A DNA stretch of 64,000 nucleotides from JAUVPY01 sp034412795 (GCA_034412795.1 DAOUMD010000220.1:1-64000), one strand, 5' to 3'; numbered from the stretch's first letter, positions 42,409-50,641 are shown. Made by a program: numbers and translations. The notes: generated by a model from the sequence alone, not told the origin.

Positions 42409-44580
42409 TCACTTTACACTCTTCTCCGCCAACTTTGCCAGGGCCGCGATCAGATCGTCCCCCGTTTGTCGGCCTATCTCAAAATCCATTCCATCAGCCT
42501 GGTCCAGTTCACCTTCGGATTCAACGTCTGTATAGAAGGGAGTAAGCAATTCCGCCAATTTATCGCGCTGGCTATAGAAGTACTCATCCAGCAGAGGGAT
42601 AATTTGGCTGTTCCACACAAACTCCAACACATCAACTCGCTCCCCTTCGTTCGCATTGGCGACCGTTAGAAAGTAGCTGTGCCCAATCTGGTGATCGCGG
42701 TCCAGGTGATGCCTGATACCCTGGTTCAGGCTGCGAAGCAGGGCGCCTAGGGGCACAGCCGCTTCCTCAGTCTCTACGGTGTCACTATCCAGCAATTCGG
42801 GGCGTGGCATCAACTCTACAAAGGCAAAGCGACGGCGCAGTGCCACATCCAATAAGGCGATGCTCCGGTCGGCAGTGTTCATAGTGCCGATGATGTACAG
42901 ATTGTTGGGAACTTCAAAGGTGTCTCCACTGTAGGGCAGAACCACAGGCAAGGCGTTTTTTCCGCCAGCTCGTTTGTCGTCCTCGATAAGCGTGATCAAC
43001 TCTCCCATAATCTTGGCAATGTTGCCCCGATTGATTTCATCGATCACAAGGACATACTTGTTGGTCGGATCTTCTGAGGCACGGGCGCAGATGCGCCTGA
43101 AGGCGCCGGGGATGATCTCATAGGAGATGTCTCCTGGGCTTTCGTCTGACTGTATCGGCCTCAGGCCTTCGACGAAGTCCTCATAGGCATAAGATTGGTG
43201 GAAGGTTGACCACATAATAAACTCATCGGTTGATCTGGCTACAGTGCGTGAATGCAGAGTTGATAGCTGCTCAGAAAGACTCTGCTCGACGTACTCACGG
43301 CCTGCTTCGGTGAGGAACCAATGGCCTTGGCCGTCTTTCTCGAATAAGTAGGGTTCCCTTCTTGACGCCACCTTGACCGTTTCGCTGTCAGGGGACGTAT
43401 GTTCTTGCAGTCGCCCCCATATGTTCTGCTGTGGATACTTGACTGACGCGGTCCGATATCGAGTTTCCACAATCGGCTGGCGTTGGATTTCCGGGACGGA
43501 GTAACTTTCCTGAGGGCCAGATAGATACATGCTGAGGGCCAACACTTCGTGGGAAGTCAGCTCTTCAATCATCCTCTGCATCAGCGCCGATTCTGAGAGA
43601 GGCTGCCGCGTCTGTGGTTCAACAAACGCCTCCGCCGCCTTTTTGGCGATGTATGTCTTGCCAGTACCTGGCGGGCCATATAGGATCACGTTTCGGGTTC
43701 GGTTAAGGGCAGAGCGAACTGCTAATACATCATCAAGCCTTGGCTCTCCTGGCCCGTCAGGGCCAGGTTCTTCGCCGTTTTTGCCTTTTCCTCTCCACTG
43801 TGCCTTAAGATCTGTGTAGAAGTCAAAGGGACGATCTGGTTTGTCGTAATCTTTTGAGAGCGCAGTTCTAATTCTTAGGATGGCTTCATCGAGATCCTGA
43901 GGAACGGGCTCTCGGATTTGATTGCGGTAGGCTTTTACGATCTCCACTTTGTCACGTGTGCTAATGATGCGCTCGTAGTGATCTGGAAAAGCCAGATAGA
44001 GCATCGCATGACGCATATCGTACGCGCGGTCGTTCTTATTGGATATGCTTTCAATAAGATCATCCAGCACCTGTTGCATTTCCTGGGGGGTGTTTACCAC
44101 GGACTTCGGATCTGGGAGTTCCTTAAGGCGCTGTGCAAAGAGCAGGATGAGCCAGAACTGGGCATATTTAAAATGGTATCTTGTGCCCGTCCGGGTAAAA
44201 CCAGCCTTCTGGGCTTCCCATATCCCAGGGTCGTCTGGAGGGAGAACCAAACCACCTTGCTGAGCCGCCCAGCGGGTATCACTCTGCTTCTTCTCCGGCT
44301 TAATGTAGGCAGATGGCAAGAAGTAGATGTAGTAGACGTCGCACAGGATCATCCAGTGCTGCGAGTCCGCTCCCCTCATCTGTTCTTGAAGCTTCTCTTC
44401 AAAAGAGAGTTCGGTCCCAAACATTGGCGTGTCAACCATACGGCGTCTTATCTCAGCCACGTTCTCGAGAGTCCATATCTCTTCGTTAGGCCAGAGCAGA
44501 GAACGATCGCTCAAAACACATCGTTCTAGGAATTGCTCAAACATATCATACAGGGTTTCGTACTCAGAATACCGGGCCAT
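42409..44580 (-). CDS. mcrB: McrB-like AAA+ GTPase with internal winged-helix insert
   Basis: 723 residues. Residues 1-280 are an N-terminal target-recognition region I do not recognise. The motor has GPPGTGKTY (302-310), VLVIDEINRGNIAKIMGEL (511-529) with the McrB-type NRGN, IIGTMNTADRSIALLDVALRRRFAF (563-587). Between Walker A and B lies an insertion (about 335-445: SHEVLALSMYLSG...FLTEAGREYV) resembling a winged-helix domain. McrB ring proteins translocate DNA for the McrC nuclease in modification-dependent restriction. The end overlaps mcrC by 17 bases. Confidence 0.9.
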   Translation of the reverse strand: MARYSEYETLYDMFEQFLERCVLSDRSLLWPNEEIWTLENVAEIRRRMVDTPMFGTELSFEEKLQEQMRGADSQHWMILCDVYYIYFLPSAYIKPEKKQSDTRWAAQQGGLVLPPDDPGIWEAQKAGFTRTGTRYHFKYAQFWLILLFAQRLKELPDPKSVVNTPQEMQQVLDDLIESISNKNDRAYDMRHAMLYLAFPDHYERIISTRDKVEIVKAYRNQIREPVPQDLDEAILRIRTALSKDYDKPDRPFDFYTDLKAQWRGKGKNGEEPGPDGPGEPRLDDVLAVRSALNRTRNVILYGPPGTGKTYIAKKAAEAFVEPQTRQPLSESALMQRMIEELTSHEVLALSMYLSGPQESYSVPEIQRQPIVETRYRTASVKYPQQNIWGRLQEHTSPDSETVKVASRREPYLFEKDGQGHWFLTEAGREYVEQSLSEQLSTLHSRTVARSTDEFIMWSTFHQSYAYEDFVEGLRPIQSDESPGDISYEIIPGAFRRICARASEDPTNKYVLVIDEINRGNIAKIMGELITLIEDDKRAGGKNALPVVLPYSGDTFEVPNNLYIIGTMNTADRSIALLDVALRRRFAFVELMPRPELLDSDTVETEEAAVPLGALLRSLNQGIRHHLDRDHQIGHSYFLTVANANEGERVDVLEFVWNSQIIPLLDEYFYSQRDKLAELLTPFYTDVESEGELDQADGMDFEIGRQTGDDLIAALAKLAEKSVK

Positions 44581-45934
44581 GGGGCGAACCCTCCATCATC
44601 ATAGGGGAGGAGAAAACATTGAAGTTATCTCTCAACTCTTGTACAAGACCGTCAGGTCGATTCAATGGCTGGCGCAGATTGATGGTAGCCACAACCAAGT
44701 GGTTAGGATGTCCCAGTGTTTCAAACTGAGCTAGAGTCCGCGACGAAGCTGCCGATTGGGGATAGAGTAGCAGCGTCCGAGGGCAATCCAAGCGAGTGGC
44801 GTAGGCCAGCATTTGGTACATGTCATCCTCTGAGACACCCAGCTGGCGACGATTGACGTCGAGTTGCTTGTATTTGGTATCGAGGATGAGGAGCGGATTT
44901 CCGGAAGGCCTGGTTAACAGCAGATCAGGGACTAACCGAAACACTTCTCGGCCATCTGGCAACCTTTCGGCCAGGTAGATGGTTTGGCCCTGGGACTGGG
45001 CTCTGATGCGAACATCTTTCCAGTCTTGAGGAAGGATGTGACTTCGATAGCGGGTGATAAACCGGCTGACGAATTCCTCAAACAGGCGGTTCATATCAAA
45101 GACAAAAGCGAAGGTCTGGTGTTGACCGGCTGTAAGTTGTAGAGAGCTGTTCTCGATAAAGAGGCGGGCGAGATTAAAGGCGGGGCGGAAGCGCTCATTC
45201 AGGCGGGTGAAATGTACTTTTTCTAGATGAGCCTGAGAAATCTCGCCCAAGTCTTGCACAGGAGCCAACCACTCACGAATGTCGAGAAGAAGACGGCGGT
45301 TGCCTGGGTCCTGGGTATGCGGCAACAGACAGCGGACAACGAATTGGAAGGCCTGGTTCAAATAGGTGTCTGGCGAGAACTCATCGTAGGCTACATCGAA
45401 CAGGTGCCGTACGTACGGTCGCCGCCTGAGCTGGCGGCCAAGTTGCCATCTGCCACGCATCACGGGAATCGTCTCTTCAACCTCGACATAGGCGTATTCG
45501 AGGCCACGTTTCATCAATCCATGCAGGTTCATGGCCAGAAGGCGTGTCAACAGCTCGAACCAGTCTGAACGTCGGGCCAGCAGCGGAGCTACCTCTTGTT
45601 CGCGGATTTGAAGATCTTGGGTATAGGAAAGCAGGTAGAGGAGATTGTGGGTTGCTGAAGATACTGCGGCCTGATAGGGTTTCGAGTCCTCACGGGCATC
45701 AGTACTGCCCGTGGGAGCATAGTCAATCTTCGGTAGGATTTGCAGCGTAGTCTCGCCGAGACGGATCACCCCAACGAATTGAGTGGCTTGCAGTTGCCTA
45801 TGCCCGAGGCGGATCAACTCAACGCGGCAGGCCTTGTTCAGCAGTCTGAGTTGCTCCAACGCAGGGTGATATGGCCCCCACCCAAGTTTTTCGTATGAGC
45901 GTGTCTGATGCTCAAATAGCGTGATTGTTGCCAT
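44564..45934 (-). CDS. mcrC: McrC-like nuclease subunit
   Basis: 456 residues. The N domain (TTLQILPKIDY) fits McrC's McrB-contact region. The PD-(D/E)XK site is LVPDLLLTRPSGNPLLILDTKYKQLDV at 335-360, with Asp337, Asp352 and Lys354. Its start codon lies downstream of mcrB's stop in the minus-strand order of coordinates, and the genes overlap, as usual for mcrBC. Note the order: mcrC is read first, then mcrB. Confidence 0.9.
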   Translation of the reverse strand: MATITLFEHQTRSYEKLGWGPYHPALEQLRLLNKACRVELIRLGHRQLQATQFVGVIRLGETTLQILPKIDYAPTGSTDAREDSKPYQAAVSSATHNLLYLLSYTQDLQIREQEVAPLLARRSDWFELLTRLLAMNLHGLMKRGLEYAYVEVEETIPVMRGRWQLGRQLRRRPYVRHLFDVAYDEFSPDTYLNQAFQFVVRCLLPHTQDPGNRRLLLDIREWLAPVQDLGEISQAHLEKVHFTRLNERFRPAFNLARLFIENSSLQLTAGQHQTFAFVFDMNRLFEEFVSRFITRYRSHILPQDWKDVRIRAQSQGQTIYLAERLPDGREVFRLVPDLLLTRPSGNPLLILDTKYKQLDVNRRQLGVSEDDMYQMLAYATRLDCPRTLLLYPQSAASSRTLAQFETLGHPNHLVVATINLRQPLNRPDGLVQELRDNFNVFSSPMMMEGSPHGPVF

Positions 45935-45954
45935 CGGATGTCATGCAAGACCAG

Positions 45955-46866
45955 TTAAGCTGGCATGATCTCATACTTGTCTTCCAACCACTCAAGTAAG
46001 TCATCGTACCCACTCTTCTCCGACAGTACCCTAGCAATCGCCTGCCAGGTGATGCGCTTAAGGACGGCCGGCCCCTGCAAGGCTGCCTGCACCGTCCGAA
46101 ACCCCTCATCCACCTTCCCGCCCGGCGCAGAAGCCGGATTGTTGGCATCGTAGACCAGGACGGCGACCGGTTGGCCCCATATCTGCCCTCGCTCCGGGTC
46201 AACGGCGGCCGCCAGCACGTTGCGCACCAGTTGATACGGCTTCCGGATGGGGCAAGGAACGTGATCACGGTCAGCCGGCCAGCGGAAAAGCTGGGGGATA
46301 TAGTTCCAGTAGGCAATGCCTTTCTCAGTCAGGGCGCAACGCTGCCCTGGCGTCTGTCCTGCCTGAAAGACGTAATTTCCGTTACACTGGTGGGTGGCCA
46401 CCTGCGAACAAGGCGCTAGCTCCCGCTCCCACAACTTGCACTCAACAGCCACATGCCCCTGTCGACCCGGCAGGAAGAGATCCACCTGGGTGGGCCTGGG
46501 CTCGTTCAGGCTGGTTACGCGATAGTCGAACTCAGGTTGGTCAGCCAGCTCAAAGCCCAGGAGCAAGGGACGACCGCCCTCGTCGGGGACCTGGGCTAGC
46601 AGCACCAGATCACCTCGCTTGAGCACCGTGCCGAAGACGCTGACGGCCAGGGCCTGGGAACTGCCCATGCTTCGGAACCAACGGTGGCGACGGTCTTGAA
46701 GCAGCAGGCGGTCCAGTCTCGGCTTAAACAGGTTAAGGGAGGCAAACTCGGGTTTGAAGACGTGGTCACGGCGTGGATCAAACATGTCGCTTTCTATAGG
46801 GTAGTGCCGCCTGCGGTAGGCGATAAAGCGACGCAGCATTTCGCGCTTGTAGTCGTTGTAGGTCAT
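45955..46866 (-). CDS. PD-(D/E)XK nuclease-like protein
   Basis: 303 residues. RPTQVDLFLPGRQGHVAVECKLWERELAP near residue 130-155 has the D...ExK pattern of restriction-like nucleases, in the style of the PGN_0703 group of putative restriction endonucleases. It starts 20 bases before mcrC and probably belongs to the same operon. It could be an accessory nuclease of the McrBC system or an independent defence gene. No recognition domain is apparent. Confidence 0.65.
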   Translation of the reverse strand: MTYNDYKREMLRRFIAYRRRHYPIESDMFDPRRDHVFKPEFASLNLFKPRLDRLLLQDRRHRWFRSMGSSQALAVSVFGTVLKRGDLVLLAQVPDEGGRPLLLGFELADQPEFDYRVTSLNEPRPTQVDLFLPGRQGHVAVECKLWERELAPCSQVATHQCNGNYVFQAGQTPGQRCALTEKGIAYWNYIPQLFRWPADRDHVPCPIRKPYQLVRNVLAAAVDPERGQIWGQPVAVLVYDANNPASAPGGKVDEGFRTVQAALQGPAVLKRITWQAIARVLSEKSGYDDLLEWLEDKYEIMPA

Positions 46867-46898
46867 CGTGCTCTTCCAGTCCTTGTGCGGCCTATGTG

Positions 46899-47177
46899 CT
46901 ATTGTGTCAGCTCATTGGCATCCATTCTCGGAACCCTCAGGGGACCATAAACTTGAGCAGCCAGGTTCGGGCCAAGCAGCAGATCGGCCAGGCGGCGGCG
47001 CAGTTCTTGTGGCGTGGCCTCCGGGTGGCGCTGGCGCAGACCGCTCAGGGCCAGGGTGCGCACGGTCTGGTTCAATTGCCCCACCATTTCCAATTTGCGC
47101 CACGCCGGCGCCTGGCGCAGCAACTCAATTTGCACTCGCTCGGCCTCCGGACGCGTATCGGAAAACAACGTGGACAT
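46899..47177 (-). CDS. Conserved small hypothetical protein
   Basis: 92 residues. The sequence EAERVQIELLRQAPAWRKLEMVGQLNQTVRTLALSGLRQRHPEATPQELRRRLADLLLGPNLAAQVYGPL matches a small all-helical protein I have seen repeatedly in Chloroflexota and cyanobacteria, without known function. Homologues often sit by nucleotidyltransferase genes; none is here. It starts 38 bases after the AbrB-type gene. Confidence 0.7.
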   Translation of the reverse strand: MSTLFSDTRPEAERVQIELLRQAPAWRKLEMVGQLNQTVRTLALSGLRQRHPEATPQELRRRLADLLLGPNLAAQVYGPLRVPRMDANELTQ

Positions 47178-47214
47178 CGGGCTTCTCCCGTTTAGAACTC
47201 TTCTCTCTCAACCA

Positions 47215-47496
47215 TTAACGGCGCATCTCTGAGCAGAGTTCGGCACTGGTCAGCGATGAACGCCATCCACGACCAATCTCTTCACCTAACTGGGTTAGCT
47301 CCTCTAGCTCTATTGTGGGTGGGTTCCCAGAATAGGATGGTCTATTTGATCCGCCTCCGTCATCTGGGGTTAACACCAAAACGCCGTCGAGGTCTACCAG
47401 GTGCAGCACATCGCCAGGTCGGATCCCGTACTTCATCTGTAACTCGGCGGGCAAGGTAAGAATACCACCTTTTCCTACTTGAATGGTTGCTTCCAT
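47215..47496 (-). CDS. AbrB/MazE-type antitoxin-like regulator
   Basis: 93 residues. VGKGGILTLPAELQMKYGIRPGDVLHLVDLDGVLVLTPD is a swapped-hairpin AbrB DNA-binding domain, followed by a longer polar tail (about 45 residues) that would bind a toxin. No PIN or MazF toxin follows; the next gene is the helical protein above. It may be an orphan antitoxin, or the adjacent protein may be its partner. Confidence 0.8.
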   Translation of the reverse strand: MEATIQVGKGGILTLPAELQMKYGIRPGDVLHLVDLDGVLVLTPDDGGGSNRPSYSGNPPTIELEELTQLGEEIGRGWRSSLTSAELCSEMRR

Positions 47497-47597
47497 CGGT
47501 CAATCCTGCCTGCATTTCTGATCATGTAGATTATCTGTGTCTTCAGTATAACCCCAGAGGGCATACCGGGCAAGGGATCTTATTACGACCTCGGGGT

Positions 47598-49427
47598 TCA
47601 GCCCACAACCTTCAAATACGCCTCCAACTCCGCCCAATTCACTCCCTTTACCGCCACCGGCACCCTGCTGTTCAAGGGGTTATCCCCGCGCATATGCATC
47701 CGAACCTCCAGATCCAGCTCAGGGATGAGCAACGTGGCGCGCCGGTCGCGTTTATCCACCACGATCCCCTCGCCGCGCCAGTTGGGTTGTTGCATCAGGT
47801 ACACCAACGTCCAGTGCCGGCGTGCCAGCCGCTCGGCGCGGCGCACGTCCTGGCTTACCGCCGCTGCCGCCCCCACCCGCTCCAGCACCGCCTGCCCCTC
47901 CAGGGGAGGCTCACCGCGCAGGTGGGCCCGCAGTTGTTGGTGTGCCACCAGGTCCAGGTAACGCCGCAGCGGGCTGGTCACCTGGGCGTAGATCTCCAGC
48001 CCCAGTCCGGCGTGCGGGGCCGGGACACCCGTGTAAGCTCTTGGCTTGAGGAAGCGCCGCAGCTCAAACATCCCCGCCATGTCCTCCGCATCCTCCGGCC
48101 GTTCGTCCGTGTCCGGCGGGTCCTGGGTCGTGAAGGGGAAAGGGATGTTGTGTTCCAGCGCAAAGCGGCCCGCCGCCTCTCCGGCCATCAGCATCGCCTC
48201 CAGCACGATGTCCCGGCTCTTCGAGCGGGGCAGAGGACGGATCACCACCTGCTCGTCTTCCACCCGTATCTTGACTTCGGGCAGGTCGATGTTGATCGCG
48301 CCTCGTTCCTGCCGGCGGGCCTGGTGCGCCTGGGCTATCTGGAGCAGGTCCTGAAATGGTGTCTCTTCCAAGCGGGTATCCGCCTCTTCGTAAGTCAGCC
48401 GCGTCACCCGCACCCAACTCGGGACTACCTCCAGGCCCACGATCTCACCCGCCGGGCCCAGGCCCAACCCAAAGGACAGGGCCGGCGAGACCTCGGCCAG
48501 GCCCAGACCCAGCCGCTCGATGGCCTGCGGCGGCAGCATTGGGGCCCGAGTGTCGGGCAGGTACAGCGTCGCCCCCCGCGCCCGGGCTTCCAGGTCTGCC
48601 GCGCTGTCGGGGGGCACCAGAGCCGCCACGTCGGCCACGTGCACCCACAGGCGGTCTCCCTCCAGGCTCAGCGCGTCGTCTGGATCCTGGTTGCCCTCGT
48701 CGTCGATGGCATAGGCCGCCAGGTAGGTGAGATCTACTCGTTCTTCCTCAGGCAAATCTGCCAGTTCAACCGGGGGAGGTGATATAACCAGCCCCAGCCG
48801 CTGTGGATAGGGGACGACCGTATGGTCCCAATAGCACAGCTCCAACAGCGTCGCGTGAGCGTTCTCCGGGTTTTCGGCTCGGCCAAGTTCGCGCAGGACG
48901 CGGCTTTTTTCACTCTTTCCCAGGGCCACCTGTTCTACTTCTGTGAGGTAGCCGCTGTCCTCAGGAATGACCTGGCCCGCCCGTGCCCGTTCCAGAAACG
49001 CCGCCCAGGCGGCCTGTCTGGCGGCCCGTTCCTCGCGCGCCTCTCGCTCCTGGGCCACCTCCTCCGGCGTGCAAACCACCACCTTCTCCGGGGCGCCGCC
49101 AAAGTAGAGACCGTCGGCCACCAGCTCCCAGGTGGCCCACGCCGTTGCCGGCGTGTAGGTTCCGTAGACCAGCTCGGCCAGCTCGCGTAGCGTGCTCGTA
49201 TCTCCCGCCAGCAGCTCCCAGGCTGTTTCCACCTCCCCACTCTGCGGGGCCAGCTCACCCAGGCTTTCCAGTGGGCCGGGATGTAACAGCGTGACGTCCT
49301 TGGGGCGTACCCTCAGCGGTTCGCCCCCTTCCACCTCGATCTCTATCTTGTCCCCGGCCCGCATCACCCGTGCCGGGCGGTTCTTATAAAGCACCAGATT
49401 ACCTTGACGGAACGTTGCTTGCGGCAT
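47598..49427 (-). CDS. RNB-domain exoribonuclease (RNase II/R family)
   Basis: 609 residues. The RNB catalytic core is present: TYLAAYAIDDEGNQDPDDALSLEGDRLWVHVADVAALVPPDS with the four Asp residues that bind magnesium, ERGAINIDLPEVKI, MLMAGEAAGRFALE and YAQVTSPLRRYLDLVAHQQL. The N-terminus (NLVLYKNRPARVMRAGDKIEIEVEGG) is a small beta domain, and the C-terminus has an S1-like end. It degrades single-stranded RNA 3' to 5'. It is divergent from the methyltransferase and its leader. Confidence 0.9.
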   Translation of the reverse strand: MPQATFRQGNLVLYKNRPARVMRAGDKIEIEVEGGEPLRVRPKDVTLLHPGPLESLGELAPQSGEVETAWELLAGDTSTLRELAELVYGTYTPATAWATWELVADGLYFGGAPEKVVVCTPEEVAQEREAREERAARQAAWAAFLERARAGQVIPEDSGYLTEVEQVALGKSEKSRVLRELGRAENPENAHATLLELCYWDHTVVPYPQRLGLVISPPPVELADLPEEERVDLTYLAAYAIDDEGNQDPDDALSLEGDRLWVHVADVAALVPPDSAADLEARARGATLYLPDTRAPMLPPQAIERLGLGLAEVSPALSFGLGLGPAGEIVGLEVVPSWVRVTRLTYEEADTRLEETPFQDLLQIAQAHQARRQERGAINIDLPEVKIRVEDEQVVIRPLPRSKSRDIVLEAMLMAGEAAGRFALEHNIPFPFTTQDPPDTDERPEDAEDMAGMFELRRFLKPRAYTGVPAPHAGLGLEIYAQVTSPLRRYLDLVAHQQLRAHLRGEPPLEGQAVLERVGAAAAVSQDVRRAERLARRHWTLVYLMQQPNWRGEGIVVDKRDRRATLLIPELDLEVRMHMRGDNPLNSRVPVAVKGVNWAELEAYLKVVG

Positions 49428-49464
49428 TACGTATTTTCCCTATGCATTTGTCCAAAAATGTGCG

Positions 49465-49494
49465 TTGACCAGGCAGTGTGGTCTGTGGTATGAT
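49465..49494 (+). promoter_or_regulatory. Promoter of leader cassette, copy 1
   Basis: TTGACC at 49465-49470, an 18-base spacer, TATGAT at 49489-49494. The spacer itself is largely the same as in copy 2 at 50373 (AGGC..G...GGT.TGTGG), so more than the sigma-factor contacts are conserved. Confidence 0.75.
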
Positions 49495-49500
49495 AAGGAC

Positions 49501-49573
49501 AGGAGAGCTATGGCCGACCGATGGCGCTTGGTCGGCACACGTGCCCCTCGCCCAAAAGAGGGGTGTTTTCTTT
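49501..49573 (+). ncRNA. Structured leader or small RNA with intrinsic terminator, copy 1
   Basis: Two hairpins follow the promoter: GCCGACC (49513-49519) with GGTCGGC (49530-49536), and CCCCTC (49544-49549) with GAGGGG (49558-49563) followed by TGTTTTCTTT. The latter is a good intrinsic terminator about 75 bases from the expected start. Copy 2 keeps both stems with different bases on both sides. It could be an attenuated leader for the downstream gene or a free small RNA. Confidence 0.6.
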
Positions 49574-49606
49574 GGCCAAGTATATCACGACTACAGGTGA
49601 AAAACA

Positions 49607-49762
49607 ATGCTTCACACCACTTCATGCATCGATTCCGTCACTCTTCCCCTGAAGGACTCACTGACATCTTACTCCAACCAACCATCCATCCATCCAACCA
49701 TCCACCCACCCACCCACCAACCACCCTCCAACCAACCCTCCACAGGAGGCATCCCTGATTGA
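49607..49762 (+). CDS. CCAACC-repeat leader ORF, copy 1
   Basis: 51 codons. An AGGTG motif and AAAACA spacer precede the ATG, conserved in copy 2. The first 20 codons are ordinary, the rest translates CCA/ACC/AAC/ATC repeats (SNQPSIHPTIHPPTHQPPSNQPS). Its TGA at 49760-49762 overlaps the TTG start of the methyltransferase, so translation of the two would be coupled. Whether the peptide matters or only ribosome passage is unknown. Confidence 0.45.
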   Translation: MLHTTSCIDSVTLPLKDSLTSYSNQPSIHPTIHPPTHQPPSNQPSTGGIPD

Positions 49763-50316
49763 CCACCTGGGCTGAACGCGAAGCACGTCGCATGGGAAAA
49801 GCTCGCACTTTGCTTCGCCCCGGCGTTGAAGGTCAAGCCGGGACCTGGGCCGATCTGGGCTGCGGAGATGGCATCTTCACCGCTGCGCTGGTCACCCTCC
49901 TCGGGCCGGGGAGTGAGATCTACGCTGTTGACAAGAAACGCAGCGCCCTGGACGCTCTGGCCCGCAACTTCGCCGACAGCTACCCTGGGGCCGCGCCGCA
50001 GTTGATCCTGGCCGATTTCACCTGTCCGTTATCCTTGCCTCCGCTGGACGGCCTGCTTATGGCCAACTCACTTCACTTCGTCCGGCACAAAAGACCTGTG
50101 TTGGAACAACCCCTGACCTTGCTCAAGCCGGGCGGGCGGCTGATCTTGGTGGAATACAACACGAACAGGGGGAACTTCGCCGTCCCCCATCCGCTCGACG
50201 AGGCCGGCTTTCTGGCTCTCGCTACGGAGGTGGACTTGCTCCGGCCACGTATACTGGCCAAGATCCCTTCTACATTCCTGGGTGAAATGTACGCCGGGAT
50301 AGGGACAGTCGGCTAA
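49759..50316 (+). CDS. Class I SAM-dependent methyltransferase
   Basis: 185 residues from TTG. TWADLGCGDGIFTAALVTLLGPGSEIYAVDKKRSALD holds the SAM-binding motif I and the acidic end of strand 2, then ADFTCPLSLPPLDGLLMANSLHFVRHK and LKPGGRLILVEYN are motifs IV-VI. The substrate cannot be inferred. AGGAGG stands nine bases before the TTG. It has its own leader cassette. Confidence 0.85.
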   Translation: MTTWAEREARRMGKARTLLRPGVEGQAGTWADLGCGDGIFTAALVTLLGPGSEIYAVDKKRSALDALARNFADSYPGAAPQLILADFTCPLSLPPLDGLLMANSLHFVRHKRPVLEQPLTLLKPGGRLILVEYNTNRGNFAVPHPLDEAGFLALATEVDLLRPRILAKIPSTFLGEMYAGIGTVG

Positions 50317-50372
50317 TTCTCCAGGGCTGGTGCAGAGTTGCCGGACTTTGCACCCGCTCTCTTATGCTCTCA

Positions 50373-50402
50373 TTGACCAGGCGGGTCGGTTTGTGGTATG
50401 AT
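50373..50402 (+). promoter_or_regulatory. Promoter of leader cassette, copy 2
   Basis: TTGACC at 50373-50378, an 18-base spacer and TATGAT at 50397-50402, the same boxes and spacing as copy 1, located 57 bases after the methyltransferase stop codon. Confidence 0.75.
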
Positions 50403-50407
50403 AGGCA

Positions 50408-50479
50408 TGCTAGAACTTGTGGCCGGGTGGTGTGGGCCCGGTCAGCTTACATCTCACCCCGAACAGGGGTGTTTTCTTT
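50408..50479 (+). ncRNA. Structured leader or small RNA with intrinsic terminator, copy 2
   Basis: GGCCGGG (50421-50427) pairs with CCCGGTC (50437-50443). CACCCC (50455-50460) pairs with GGGGTG (50466-50471) and is followed by TTTTCTTTC. Compared with copy 1, paired bases change on both sides while the stems remain. The T-run region and the later AGTATATC-CGACT-CAGGTGAAAAAC segment are nearly invariant. Confidence 0.6.
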
Positions 50480-50512
50480 CGCAGAGTATATCGCGACTGC
50501 AGGTGAAAAACG

Positions 50513-50641
50513 ATGACACCAACCATCCAGCCTTCCAACCTTCCAATCCACCAACTCGCCAATCTGCCAACCTATCAGCTTACCAGTTTCCCAATCTACC
50601 AATCTTCCAGTCTTCCAACTATCCAATTATGCATTCCTTAA
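50513..50641 (+). CDS. CCAACC-repeat leader ORF, copy 2
   Basis: 42 codons starting at the ATG after AGGTGAAAAACG. The translation is Pro/Thr/Gln/Leu/Ser-rich (PTIQPSNLPIHQLANLPTYQLTSFPIYQSSSLP), produced by CCAA/CCAT-type repeats. It ends with TAA at 50639-50641, 13 bases inside the ABC exporter gene, so it overlaps the next start as copy 1 does. Confidence 0.45.
   Translation: MTPTIQPSNLPIHQLANLPTYQLTSFPIYQSSSLPTIQLCIP

Noticed and set aside
47487..48782. 431-codon plus-strand open frame
   Set aside because: Antisense shadow of the RNB exoribonuclease; the translation is His/Arg/Gln-rich without domains.
49670..49755. CCAACC repeats considered as a CRISPR array
   Set aside because: Units are 3-8 bases with no regular repeat-spacer structure and no cas genes nearby.
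50398..50628. Upstream in-frame start for the ABC exporter
   Set aside because: It would translate the promoter's downstream hairpins, the terminator and the repeats; MHSLKRLF at 50629 is the normal exporter N-terminus.
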